A DNA stretch of 64,000 nt from Mycolicibacterium pulveris (GTDB lineage: Bacteria > Actinomycetota > Actinomycetes > Mycobacteriales > Mycobacteriaceae), in the NCBI RefSeq assembly GCF_010725725.1, contig NZ_AP022599.1, positions 186,001-250,000 of the forward strand, read 5' to 3'. Made by a program: the position numbers and the translations under genes. Below, one piece after another: positions 26,726 to 33,688 of the stretch. Each line of letters starts with the position of its first letter. Position 1 is the first letter of the stretch. A model generated the notes under the pieces. It was not told the origin of the DNA, did no database searches, and worked only from the letters and a program-made list of their open reading frames with translations.

Positions 26726-26797
26726 CAATCTAATCCAGCCGTGGCGCTGGGCGGCACATCGTCGGAAACCGCCTGGACCGGCGTGGTTAGCGCTTAG

Positions 26798-27197
26798 TCG
26801 GTTCACCAGGTTTCGACACCGTATGAGGAGGCGCTGGCACTCGTCGACTCCGGTGACCCCGGTCTGGCGCGGCGCGGCCTCGACATACTTGACACGGTCG
26901 GCGCCGCCGCCGTCGCCGCCAAGGTGCGCCGCCACCTTCGGGCGGGCGGATCCAGCGCCGTCCCGGCCCGCCGCCGGACCACGACACTGACCAACCCCGC
27001 GGGATCGACGGACCGCCAGGTGCAAGTGTTGCGGATGATCGGTGAAGGCCTGACGATGCCGAACTCGCTGAGCGGCTGTACCTTTCGGTCAAGACGGTCG
27101 ACCACCACGTGTCGGCGATACTTACCAAGCTCGCGGTGAGCGATCGGCGTGAGGCCATCCGTCGGGCACAGGAGTTGGGCACAGGAGTTGGGCATCC
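26798..27197 (+). pseudogene. LuxR-family regulator, 5'-truncated and frameshifted remnant
   Basis: The plus strand encodes, without a start codon, the C-terminal part of a large LuxR regulator: PYEEALALVDSGDPGLARRG, then STDRQVQVLRMIGEGLT. At about 27053 the frame shifts by one base and continues as AELAERLYLSVKTVDHHVSA, ILTKLAVSDRREAIRRAQEL. Together these rebuild a standard LuxR HTH (GLTxAELAERLYLSVKTVDHHV) with a single missing base. A stop codon lies in frame just upstream at 26795. The end carries a 13-bp tandem duplication, GGGCACAGGAGTT, at 27164-27189. It is therefore a decayed gene. Confidence 0.8.
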
Positions 27198-27218
27198 TCG
27201 CCTGACCGCGCGGGCCGA

Positions 27219-27281
27219 GCGAGCGTGCGCGAACTCGCGGAAATGCCGGCGTGTCGGGGTACAGACACGCCCGCTCGCGGG
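27219..27281. repeat. Palindromic repeat, family II, single copy
   Basis: The element begins GCGAGCGTGCGC and ends CCGCTCGCGGG, with an internal perfect hairpin GGCGTGTC (27248-27255) and GACACGCC (27264-27271). It shares this design with the two copies at 11880-12100. It lies between the LuxR remnant and the end of the SDR gene, where it could end minus-strand transcription. Confidence 0.7.
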
Positions 27282-27290
27282 AATGTGGGG

Positions 27291-28064
27291 TTAGAGCGGG
27301 GTCACGTAGTGGCCGCTGATGCCGCCGTCGACCAAGAATGTCGAGGCCGTGATGAACGACGCGTCGTCGCTGGCCAGAAACGCCACCGCGGCGGCGATCT
27401 CGTCGGGTTCGGCAAACCGGCCGACCGGCACGTGCACCAGGCGTCGGGCCGCGCGTCGCGGGTCCTTGGCGAACAGCTCGCGCAGCAGCGGGGTGTTCAC
27501 CGGTCCCGGGCACAGCGCGTTGACCCGGATGCCTTGGCGCGCGTATTGCACGCCGAGTTCGCGCGACATGGCCAGCACGCCGCCCTTGGACGCGGTGTAG
27601 GAGATCTGCGAGGTCGCCGACCCCATCACCGCGACAAACGAGGCGGTGTTGATGATCGACCCGCGCCGGTTGGGCACCATGTGGCGCAGCGCCGCCTTGC
27701 AGCACAGGAACACCGACTTGAGGTTGACGTCCTGCACGCGTTGCCAGGCGTCCAGCCCGGTGTGCTCGATGAGGTCGTCCTCCGGCGGGCTGATGCCGGC
27801 ATTGTTGAACGCGATGTCGACCGAGCCGCAGACGTCGGCCGCGGTGTCGAACAGCGCGTCGACGGCCGCTTCGTCGGAAACATCCACCGGCACAAAGGTT
27901 CCGCCGACTTCGTCGGCCGCTTGCCTACCGGTGGTGGGGTCGATGTCGCCGACCACGACCGTCGCGCCCTCGGCGCGCATGCGCTTGGCGGCGGCCAGAC
28001 CGATTCCGCTGGCCGCACCGGTGATCACCGCCACGCGGCCGGCCAGTCGCTGCGTCAGATCCAC
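27291..28064 (-). CDS. Short-chain dehydrogenase/reductase (Rv2857c-like)
   Basis: A 257-aa classical SDR. The NAD-binding motif is AVITGAASGIGLAAAKRMRA, the sequence continues FNNAGISPPEDD (NNAG motif), and the active site is Y-x-x-x-K in ISYTASKGGVLAMSRELGVQ; the end GGTFLVDGGISGH-type C-terminus is typical. GTG 28064 follows the aldehyde dehydrogenase stop with no gap (TAGGTG). It lies in the same operon as an aldehyde dehydrogenase, a class I amidotransferase and a glutamine-synthetase-like gene, so it may oxidise a hydroxy intermediate of amine breakdown. The true substrate is unknown. Confidence 0.9.
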   Translation of the reverse strand: MDLTQRLAGRVAVITGAASGIGLAAAKRMRAEGATVVVGDIDPTTGRQAADEVGGTFVPVDVSDEAAVDALFDTAADVCGSVDIAFNNAGISPPEDDLIEHTGLDAWQRVQDVNLKSVFLCCKAALRHMVPNRRGSIINTASFVAVMGSATSQISYTASKGGVLAMSRELGVQYARQGIRVNALCPGPVNTPLLRELFAKDPRRAARRLVHVPVGRFAEPDEIAAAVAFLASDDASFITASTFLVDGGISGHYVTPL

Positions 28065-29429
28065 CTAGGCCTCCTCGACGGCGAAGAACACGTTCTTGGT
28101 CTCGGTGAACGACAGCGGCGCGTCCGGGCCCAGCTCGCGCCCGAGCCCGGACTGCTTGAACCCGCCGAACGGGGTGTTGTAACGCACCGACGAATGCGAA
28201 TTGACCGACAAGTTCCCGGATTCCACGGCCCGCGACACCCGCACCGCCCGCGACAGGTTGTCGGTCCAGATCGACCCGGACAGTCCGTACGGGGTGGCGT
28301 TGGCCAGCGCGATCGCGTCGGCCTCGTCGTCGAACGGCAGCACCGTCACGACGGGGCCGAAGATCTCCTCGCGCACGGTGCGGTCGGTGCGCGTCGGCGT
28401 CAACACCGTGGGCGCAAACCAATAGCCGGGCCCTGAGGGGGCGTGACCGCGGAACGCCACGGGCGCGTCGTCAGGCACGAACGACGCGACCGAACGCAGG
28501 TGCGCCTTGGACACCAGCGGCCCCATCTCAGTGTCCGCAGCGCGCGGGTCGCCCACCACCACGCGCTTGACCGCGGGCTCCAGCAGTTCCATGAACCGGT
28601 CGTAAACATTGCGCTGCACCAGGATTCGGCTGCGCGCACAGCAGTCCTGACCGGCGTTGTCGAACACGCCGTACGGTGCGGTGGCCGCCGCCTTCTCCAG
28701 ATCGCAGTCGTCGAACACGATGTTGGCGCTCTTTCCGCCCAGCTCCAGGGTGACGCGTTTGACCTGCGCGGCGGCCCCGGCCATCACGCGAGTGCCGACC
28801 TCGGTCGAGCCGGTGAACACGATCTTTCGCACGTCGGGATGGGTGACGAAGCGCTCCCCCACCACCGACCCCTTGCCGGGCAGCACGCACAACAGGTCGG
28901 CGGGCAGCCCGGCCTCCACCGCGAGTTCGCCCAGCCGGATGGTGGTCAGCGGGGTCCATTCGGCGGGTTTGACGAGCACGGCGCAGCCCGCCGCGAGCGC
29001 GGGCGCGAACCCCCACGACGCGATCGGCATCGGGAAGTTCCACGGGGTGATGACGCCGACGACGCCCAGCGGTTCGCGAAACGTGACGTCGAGTCCACCG
29101 GCCACGGGGATCTGCTCGCCCGACAGCCGTTCCGGGCTGGCGGCGTAGTAGTGCAGGACGTCGCGCACGTGACCGGCCTCCCACTCGGCGTTGCCGATCG
29201 GGTGCCCGGAGTTGGCCACCTCCAGCGCGGCCAGCTCGTCGACATGCGCGTCGACCACCTCGGCGAACGCGCGCAACGCCGCGGCCCGCTCGGCGGGAGC
29301 CAGCCGCGCCCACGTGCGCTGCGCCGCCGTGGCCCGCGCGACCGCGTCGTCGACTCCTGCCTCGTCGGTCTGCTCGACGGTGCCCAGCACCTCCTCGGTG
29401 GCCGGGTTGATGATCTCCGACGTCGTCAT
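28065..29429 (-). CDS. aldC: Aldehyde dehydrogenase (AldC-like)
   Basis: A 454-aa NAD(P)-dependent aldehyde dehydrogenase homologous to Rv2858c. Visible motifs are GVVGVITPWNFPMPIASWGF (with the catalytic Asn), FTGSTEVGTRVMAGAA (cofactor loop), ELGGKSANIVFDDCD (general base Glu) and the nucleophile in NAGQDCCARSRILVQ. It is slightly short at the N-terminus compared with 480-490-aa members but matches the mycobacterial family. In the operon it would convert an aminoaldehyde-derived aldehyde to acid, consistent with a gamma-glutamyl-putrescine-like route. It overlaps the upstream amidotransferase gene by ATGA. Confidence 0.92.
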   Translation of the reverse strand: MTTSEIINPATEEVLGTVEQTDEAGVDDAVARATAAQRTWARLAPAERAAALRAFAEVVDAHVDELAALEVANSGHPIGNAEWEAGHVRDVLHYYAASPERLSGEQIPVAGGLDVTFREPLGVVGVITPWNFPMPIASWGFAPALAAGCAVLVKPAEWTPLTTIRLGELAVEAGLPADLLCVLPGKGSVVGERFVTHPDVRKIVFTGSTEVGTRVMAGAAAQVKRVTLELGGKSANIVFDDCDLEKAAATAPYGVFDNAGQDCCARSRILVQRNVYDRFMELLEPAVKRVVVGDPRAADTEMGPLVSKAHLRSVASFVPDDAPVAFRGHAPSGPGYWFAPTVLTPTRTDRTVREEIFGPVVTVLPFDDEADAIALANATPYGLSGSIWTDNLSRAVRVSRAVESGNLSVNSHSSVRYNTPFGGFKQSGLGRELGPDAPLSFTETKNVFFAVEEA

Positions 29430-30163
29430 GCGTCGAGCCTTTCAGTCGCGTAGCCGGCCGCCGCCTGCACCACGCCCGCGAACAGCCGCAGATCGTCGAG
29501 TCGCTCCTCGGGATGCCACTGCACCGCCAAAACGAAGTTGTCGGTTGGAATTTCGACGGCTTCGATGACACCGTCGTCGGCTTGAGCGCTGACGATCAGG
29601 CCCTCACCGAGCCGGTCGATGGCCTGGTGGTGGTAGCACTGGGCATCCGATGACTCGCCGATCAGCGCGGCCAGCCGCGTGCCGGGCACGGTGCGCACCG
29701 TCGACGTGGAGAACACCGCGTTGCCCGGTTGATGGCGGGTGTGGCCCACCACGTCGGGCAGATGTTGGTGCAGCGTGCCGCCCAGCGCGACGTTGAGCAC
29801 CTGCGCACCCCGGCAGATGCCCAGCAGCGGCATCCCGCGCCGCACGGCCCCGCGCACCAGCGCGAACTCCATGGCGTCGCGGATCCGGTTGTCGGCGACG
29901 TCCTCGTCGGTGGCGGGGTGGCGCGACTGGCCGTGGCTTTCGGGCATGACGTCGCGACCGCCGGTGATGATCAACCCGTCGAGACCGTCGAGCAACCGGT
30001 CGGTGCTGCGGTCGTCGACGGGCTGGGGAGGCAGCAGCGTCGCGATGCCGCCGGCGCGGTTGACGCCTTCGAGGTAGATCGCGGGAAGAAAGCTCGCCCG
30101 CACGTCCCAGACGCCGGTCTGGGCCTGCTGGAGGTAGGTGGTCAACCCGAGGACGGGTCGCAC
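29426..30163 (-). CDS. Class I glutamine amidotransferase / gamma-glutamyl-GABA hydrolase-like (PuuD-like)
   Basis: A 245-aa protein of the peptidase C26 family (Rv2859c). The nucleophile is in MPLLGICRGAQVLNVALGGT, the catalytic His/Glu pair in LAVQWHPEERLDDLR, and VITGGRDVMPESHG forms the oxyanion side. PuuD-type enzymes release GABA from gamma-glutamyl-GABA; with a neighbouring GS-like protein (PuuA-like) and aldehyde dehydrogenase, a glutamylated-amine pathway is likely. GTG 30163 gives VRPVLGLTTYLQQ, matching the family start, with GGAG upstream. Longer frames upstream pass through a palindromic repeat and the end of glnA4. Confidence 0.88.
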   Translation of the reverse strand: MRPVLGLTTYLQQAQTGVWDVRASFLPAIYLEGVNRAGGIATLLPPQPVDDRSTDRLLDGLDGLIITGGRDVMPESHGQSRHPATDEDVADNRIRDAMEFALVRGAVRRGMPLLGICRGAQVLNVALGGTLHQHLPDVVGHTRHQPGNAVFSTSTVRTVPGTRLAALIGESSDAQCYHHQAIDRLGEGLIVSAQADDGVIEAVEIPTDNFVLAVQWHPEERLDDLRLFAGVVQAAAGYATERLDA

Positions 30164-30189
30164 CGTGTCTCCGCGTGCTTCGCGTGGGC

Positions 30190-30275
30190 CCCCGCGCAAG
30201 CTGGGAACAGACGTGAACTCCCCCATTTCGGCCGGATTCTGGGGGGTTTCGCGATCCCCAGCTGACGCGTGGGCC
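30190..30275. repeat. Degenerate palindromic repeat, family I
   Basis: Between glnA4 and the amidotransferase gene lies a long imperfect hairpin: AGCTGGGAACAGACGTGAAC then TCCCCCATTT on one side, and GGGGGGTTTCGCGATCCCCA then GCT on the other. The core CAGACGTGAA..CCCCC matches the copy at 38253-38320 and, more loosely, that at 17611-17676. Inside an operon it may trim expression of the downstream genes. Confidence 0.6.
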
Positions 30276-30290
30276 CAGCTCTCCGGATAA

Positions 30291-31658
30291 CTAGAGCCGT
30301 TCAAAGCCGCGCATCCTCTCCCAATCGGTGACCGCGGAGTTGAACGCCTCCAGTTCCACCCGGGCGTTGTTGAGGTAGTGCTCGACGACGTCGTCGCCGA
30401 ACGCCACCCGGGCCACCTCGGATTTGCCGAACAGCTCGGCGGCCTCGGCCAGCGTCGTCGGCAGCCGCTCGGCGCTGCCCGCATAGGCGTTGCCCCGCAC
30501 CGGATCCGGGAGTTCCAGTTGGCGTTCCACGCCGTACATGCCGCCCGCGATCAGTGCGGCCACCGCGAGATACTGGTTCACGTCGCCGCCGGGGGCGCGG
30601 TTCTCCATCCGCATGTGGGGGCCGTGGCCGACGACCCGCAGCGCACACGTGCGGTTGTCGATGCCCCAGGCGATCGCTGTCGGCGCGAAACTACCGTCGA
30701 CAAAACGTTTGTAGGAGTTGATGTTCGGCGCGAACATCAACGTCAACTCCCGCATCGTGGCCAGCTGGCCGGCGATGAAGCTACGGAACATCGGCGACAT
30801 CCCGAGCCGGTCGTCGGGATCGGCGAACACCGGCGCACCCTGCGTGTCGCGCAGCGAGATGTGGATGTGGCAGCTGTTGCCCTCGCGCTGGTCGAACTTC
30901 GCCATGAACGTCAGGCTCTTGCCGTGCTGGTCGGCGATCTCCTTGGCGCCGTTGCGGTAGATCGTGTGGTTGTCACAGGTGATCCGCGCATGGTCGTAGC
31001 GGAACGCGATCTCCTGCTGACCGCGGTTGCATTCGCCCTTGACGCCCTCGCAGTACATGCCCGCGGCGGTCATGCCGAGCCGGATGTCGCGCAGCAGCGG
31101 CTCCATGCGCGTGGATGCCAGCATCGCGTAGTCGACGTTGTAGTCGGAGGCCGGCGTCAGCCCGCGATATCCCATCGCCCACGCGTCCCGGAACGAGTCG
31201 TCGAACACCATGAACTCCAGCTCGGTGCCCACGTAGGGCACCAAGCCCTGCTCGGCCAGCCGGTCGATCTGGCGGTTGAGCACGCTGCGCGGCGCGGCGG
31301 CCACCGGGCTGCCGTCGTGCCAGCACAGGTCGGCGATGACCAACGCCGTGCCCGGCAGCCACGGGACGCGCCGCAGCGTCGAGAAGTCCGGCCTCATCAC
31401 CATGTCGCCGTACCCGGTGTTCCAACTCGACATGCGGTAGCCGTCGACGGTGTTCATCTCGACGTCGACCGCCATCAGGTAGTTGCAGCATTCCGCGCCG
31501 TGCTCGGCGACCTCTTCGACGAACAGCCGGCCCGACACCCGCTTGCCGGTCAGCCGGCCCTGCATGTCGCAGAATCCGACGATCACCGTGTCGACGTCGC
31601 CGGCGGCCACCAGCTGTTCGAGGTCAGCCCGCGACAACATCCCTGGGCTGGTGCTCAT
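30291..31658 (-). CDS. glnA4: Glutamine synthetase-like protein GlnA4
   Basis: A 455-aa member of the glutamine synthetase fold homologous to Rv2860c. Catalytic features are present: LVPYVGTELEFMVFDDSFRD (metal Glu), GECNRGQQEIAFRYDHARI, the latch GNSCHIHISLRDTQG, and RVVGHGPHMRMENRAPGGDV for glutamate binding. It differs from housekeeping GlnA and is probably a gamma-glutamylamine synthetase (PuuA-like) joining glutamate to an amine. ATG 31658 has AGGAGG just upstream; a longer open frame is not needed. It heads the operon glnA4-amidotransferase-aldC-SDR and diverges from the NAGGN genes. Confidence 0.92.
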   Translation of the reverse strand: MSTSPGMLSRADLEQLVAAGDVDTVIVGFCDMQGRLTGKRVSGRLFVEEVAEHGAECCNYLMAVDVEMNTVDGYRMSSWNTGYGDMVMRPDFSTLRRVPWLPGTALVIADLCWHDGSPVAAAPRSVLNRQIDRLAEQGLVPYVGTELEFMVFDDSFRDAWAMGYRGLTPASDYNVDYAMLASTRMEPLLRDIRLGMTAAGMYCEGVKGECNRGQQEIAFRYDHARITCDNHTIYRNGAKEIADQHGKSLTFMAKFDQREGNSCHIHISLRDTQGAPVFADPDDRLGMSPMFRSFIAGQLATMRELTLMFAPNINSYKRFVDGSFAPTAIAWGIDNRTCALRVVGHGPHMRMENRAPGGDVNQYLAVAALIAGGMYGVERQLELPDPVRGNAYAGSAERLPTTLAEAAELFGKSEVARVAFGDDVVEHYLNNARVELEAFNSAVTDWERMRGFERL

Positions 31659-31775
31659 CGGCGGCCTCCTGGCTCGGCGTTGTGAGGATGGCGAGTAGCC
31701 AACCATGAAGTGTGGCAGCCTGCGTTGTTGCCCAAAGGGACAAACGGGCGGAAAAGTGCGAGTAGATCCCGCCAA

Positions 31776-31793
31776 TACGTCGATCTCGACGTA
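31776..31793. promoter_or_regulatory. Perfect inverted repeat TACGTCGA-TC-TCGACGTA between glnA4 and NAGGN operon
   Basis: Eight-base arms with a two-base spacer lie in the middle of the 200-bp divergent gap. Placement between glnA4 (left) and the NAGGN genes (right) makes it a candidate operator for either or both. No second copy was seen. Confidence 0.5.
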
Positions 31794-31845
31794 CGGATCG
31801 TCACACTGGTGCGCCGCCGGGAGGTTCACACCCGCGTCAAACGGG

Positions 31846-31851
31846 TAGGGT
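31846..31851 (+). promoter_or_regulatory. Candidate -10 element for leaderless NAGGN mRNA
   Basis: TAGGGT fits the mycobacterial TAnnnT -10 motif and ends seven bases before the GTG start at 31859, the spacing expected when transcription begins at the start codon. There is no good Shine-Dalgarno sequence, which supports a leaderless transcript. Confidence 0.5.
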
Positions 31852-31858
31852 CGAATAC

Positions 31859-33688
31859 GTGTGCGGAGCCACCGGCGAGGTACGTCTCGACGGCCAGACA
31901 CCCGACATCGCTGCCGTCTCGGCTATGGCCCAGGCGATGGCGCCCCGGGGTCCAGACGCGGCGGGCGCGTGGTCGCAGGGGCGGGTGGCGCTCGGCCATC
32001 GCCGGCTGAAGATCATCGACCTGTCGGCGGCCGGTGGTCAGCCGATGGTCGATGCCGAGCTGGGGCTCGCCATCGCCTGGAACGGCTGCATCTACAACTA
32101 CAAGCAGCTGCGCCGCGAGCTCAGCGAGCACGGCTATCGCTTCTTCTCGCACAGCGACACCGAGGTGCTGCTCAAGGCCTACCACCACTGGGGTGACCGC
32201 TTCGTCGAGCGCCTCCAGGGCATGTTCGCGTTCGCGATCGTCGAACGCGACGGCGACCGGGTGCTGCTGGGCCGCGACCGGCTGGGCATCAAACCGCTGT
32301 ACCTGACCGAGAACTCGAAACGCATCCGCTTCGCGTCGGCGCTGCCCGCGTTGCTGGCCGGCGGCGACAGGGACAACTCGATAGACACCCGGATCGACCC
32401 CGTCGCGCTGCACCACTACCTGAGCTTCCACTCCGTGGTGCCGCCGCCACACACGATTCTGCGCGGCGTGACCAAGGTTCCGCCCGCCTCACTCGTGGCG
32501 ATCGAACCCGACGGCAACGGCGGCGCCAAGAAGACCACGAAGACGTACTGGGCGCCCGACTTCACCCGGCGCAGCGACAGGGCCGACTGGTCCGAACGCG
32601 ACTGGGAGGACGCGGTTTTGGAGTCGCTGCGCATCGCGGTGGACCGGCGCCTGGTCGCCGACGTCCCGGTCGGATGCCTGTTGTCGGGCGGCGTGGACTC
32701 CAGCCTCATCGTCGGGTTGCTGTCAGAGGCCGGCCAACACGGGCTCAACACGTTCTCCATCGGGTTCGAATCGGTGGGCGGGGTCAAGGGTGACGAATTC
32801 CGTTACTCCGACGTCATCGCCAAGCGTTTTGACACCGACCACCATCAGATCCGCATCGACACCGCGCGGATGCTGCCCGCGCTCGACGGCGCGATCGGCG
32901 CCATGAGCGAACCGATGGTCAGCCACGACTGCGTGGCGTTCTATCTCCTGTCGCAGGAGGTCGCCAAGCACGTGAAGGTCGTGCAGTCCGGGCAGGGCGC
33001 CGACGAGGTGTTCGCCGGCTACCACTGGTATCCGCCGATGGGCGAACCCGAGGCCGCGCCGCTGCAGGGCTCGGTGGACAGCTACCGCAAGGCGTTCTTC
33101 GACCGCGACCCCAGCGGCGTGGCCAGCCTGGTGACACCGGCCTTTCTCGCCGAGGGCGACCCCAGCGGGGAGTTCGTCACCCGGCACTTCGCCCGCGAGG
33201 GCGCCGAGACCGGCATCGACCGGGCTCTGCGGCTGGACACCACGGTGATGCTGGTCGACGACCCGGTCAAGCGCGTCGACAACATGACCATGGCGTGGGG
33301 GCTGGAGGGCCGGGTGCCGTTCCTGGACCACGAGCTCGTCGAGCTCGCCGCCAGCTGCCCACCCGAGCTCAAGGTCGCGCACGGCGGCAAGGGCGTGCTC
33401 AAGCAGGCCGCCCGGCGGGTGATTCCCGCCGAGGTCATCGACCGGCCCAAGGGTTACTTCCCGGTGCCCGCGCTGACCCATCTCGAGGGGCCCTATCTGG
33501 ATCTGATCCGCGACGCGCTGTACGCCCCTGCCGCCAAAGAGCGGGGCCTGTTCCGGCCCGAGGCCGTCGACCGGTTGCTCGCCGACCCCAACGGGCGGCT
33601 GACCCCGTTGCGCGGTAACGAGCTGTGGCAGATCGCCCTGCTGGAGCTCTGGCTGCAGAAGCACGGCATCAACGGGGCCGCGGCATGA
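31859..33688 (+). CDS. N-acetylglutaminylglutamine amidotransferase (AsnB-like, NAGGN synthesis)
   Basis: A 609-aa class II amidotransferase/asparagine-synthetase-like enzyme. Cys2 is the glutaminase nucleophile (start MCGATGEV once Met is read for GTG), RGPDAAGAW and IAWNGCIYNYKQLRREL belong to the glutaminase domain, and the synthetase domain has the ATP loop GCLLSGGVDSSLIVGLLSEA and GQGADEVFAGYHWY. It matches the family that amidates N-acetylglutaminylglutamine to the osmolyte NAGGN rather than plain AsnB, mainly because the next gene encodes the matching dipeptide synthetase with an ATGA overlap. The product would accumulate under salt or drought stress. Confidence 0.88.
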   Translation: MCGATGEVRLDGQTPDIAAVSAMAQAMAPRGPDAAGAWSQGRVALGHRRLKIIDLSAAGGQPMVDAELGLAIAWNGCIYNYKQLRRELSEHGYRFFSHSDTEVLLKAYHHWGDRFVERLQGMFAFAIVERDGDRVLLGRDRLGIKPLYLTENSKRIRFASALPALLAGGDRDNSIDTRIDPVALHHYLSFHSVVPPPHTILRGVTKVPPASLVAIEPDGNGGAKKTTKTYWAPDFTRRSDRADWSERDWEDAVLESLRIAVDRRLVADVPVGCLLSGGVDSSLIVGLLSEAGQHGLNTFSIGFESVGGVKGDEFRYSDVIAKRFDTDHHQIRIDTARMLPALDGAIGAMSEPMVSHDCVAFYLLSQEVAKHVKVVQSGQGADEVFAGYHWYPPMGEPEAAPLQGSVDSYRKAFFDRDPSGVASLVTPAFLAEGDPSGEFVTRHFAREGAETGIDRALRLDTTVMLVDDPVKRVDNMTMAWGLEGRVPFLDHELVELAASCPPELKVAHGGKGVLKQAARRVIPAEVIDRPKGYFPVPALTHLEGPYLDLIRDALYAPAAKERGLFRPEAVDRLLADPNGRLTPLRGNELWQIALLELWLQKHGINGAAA

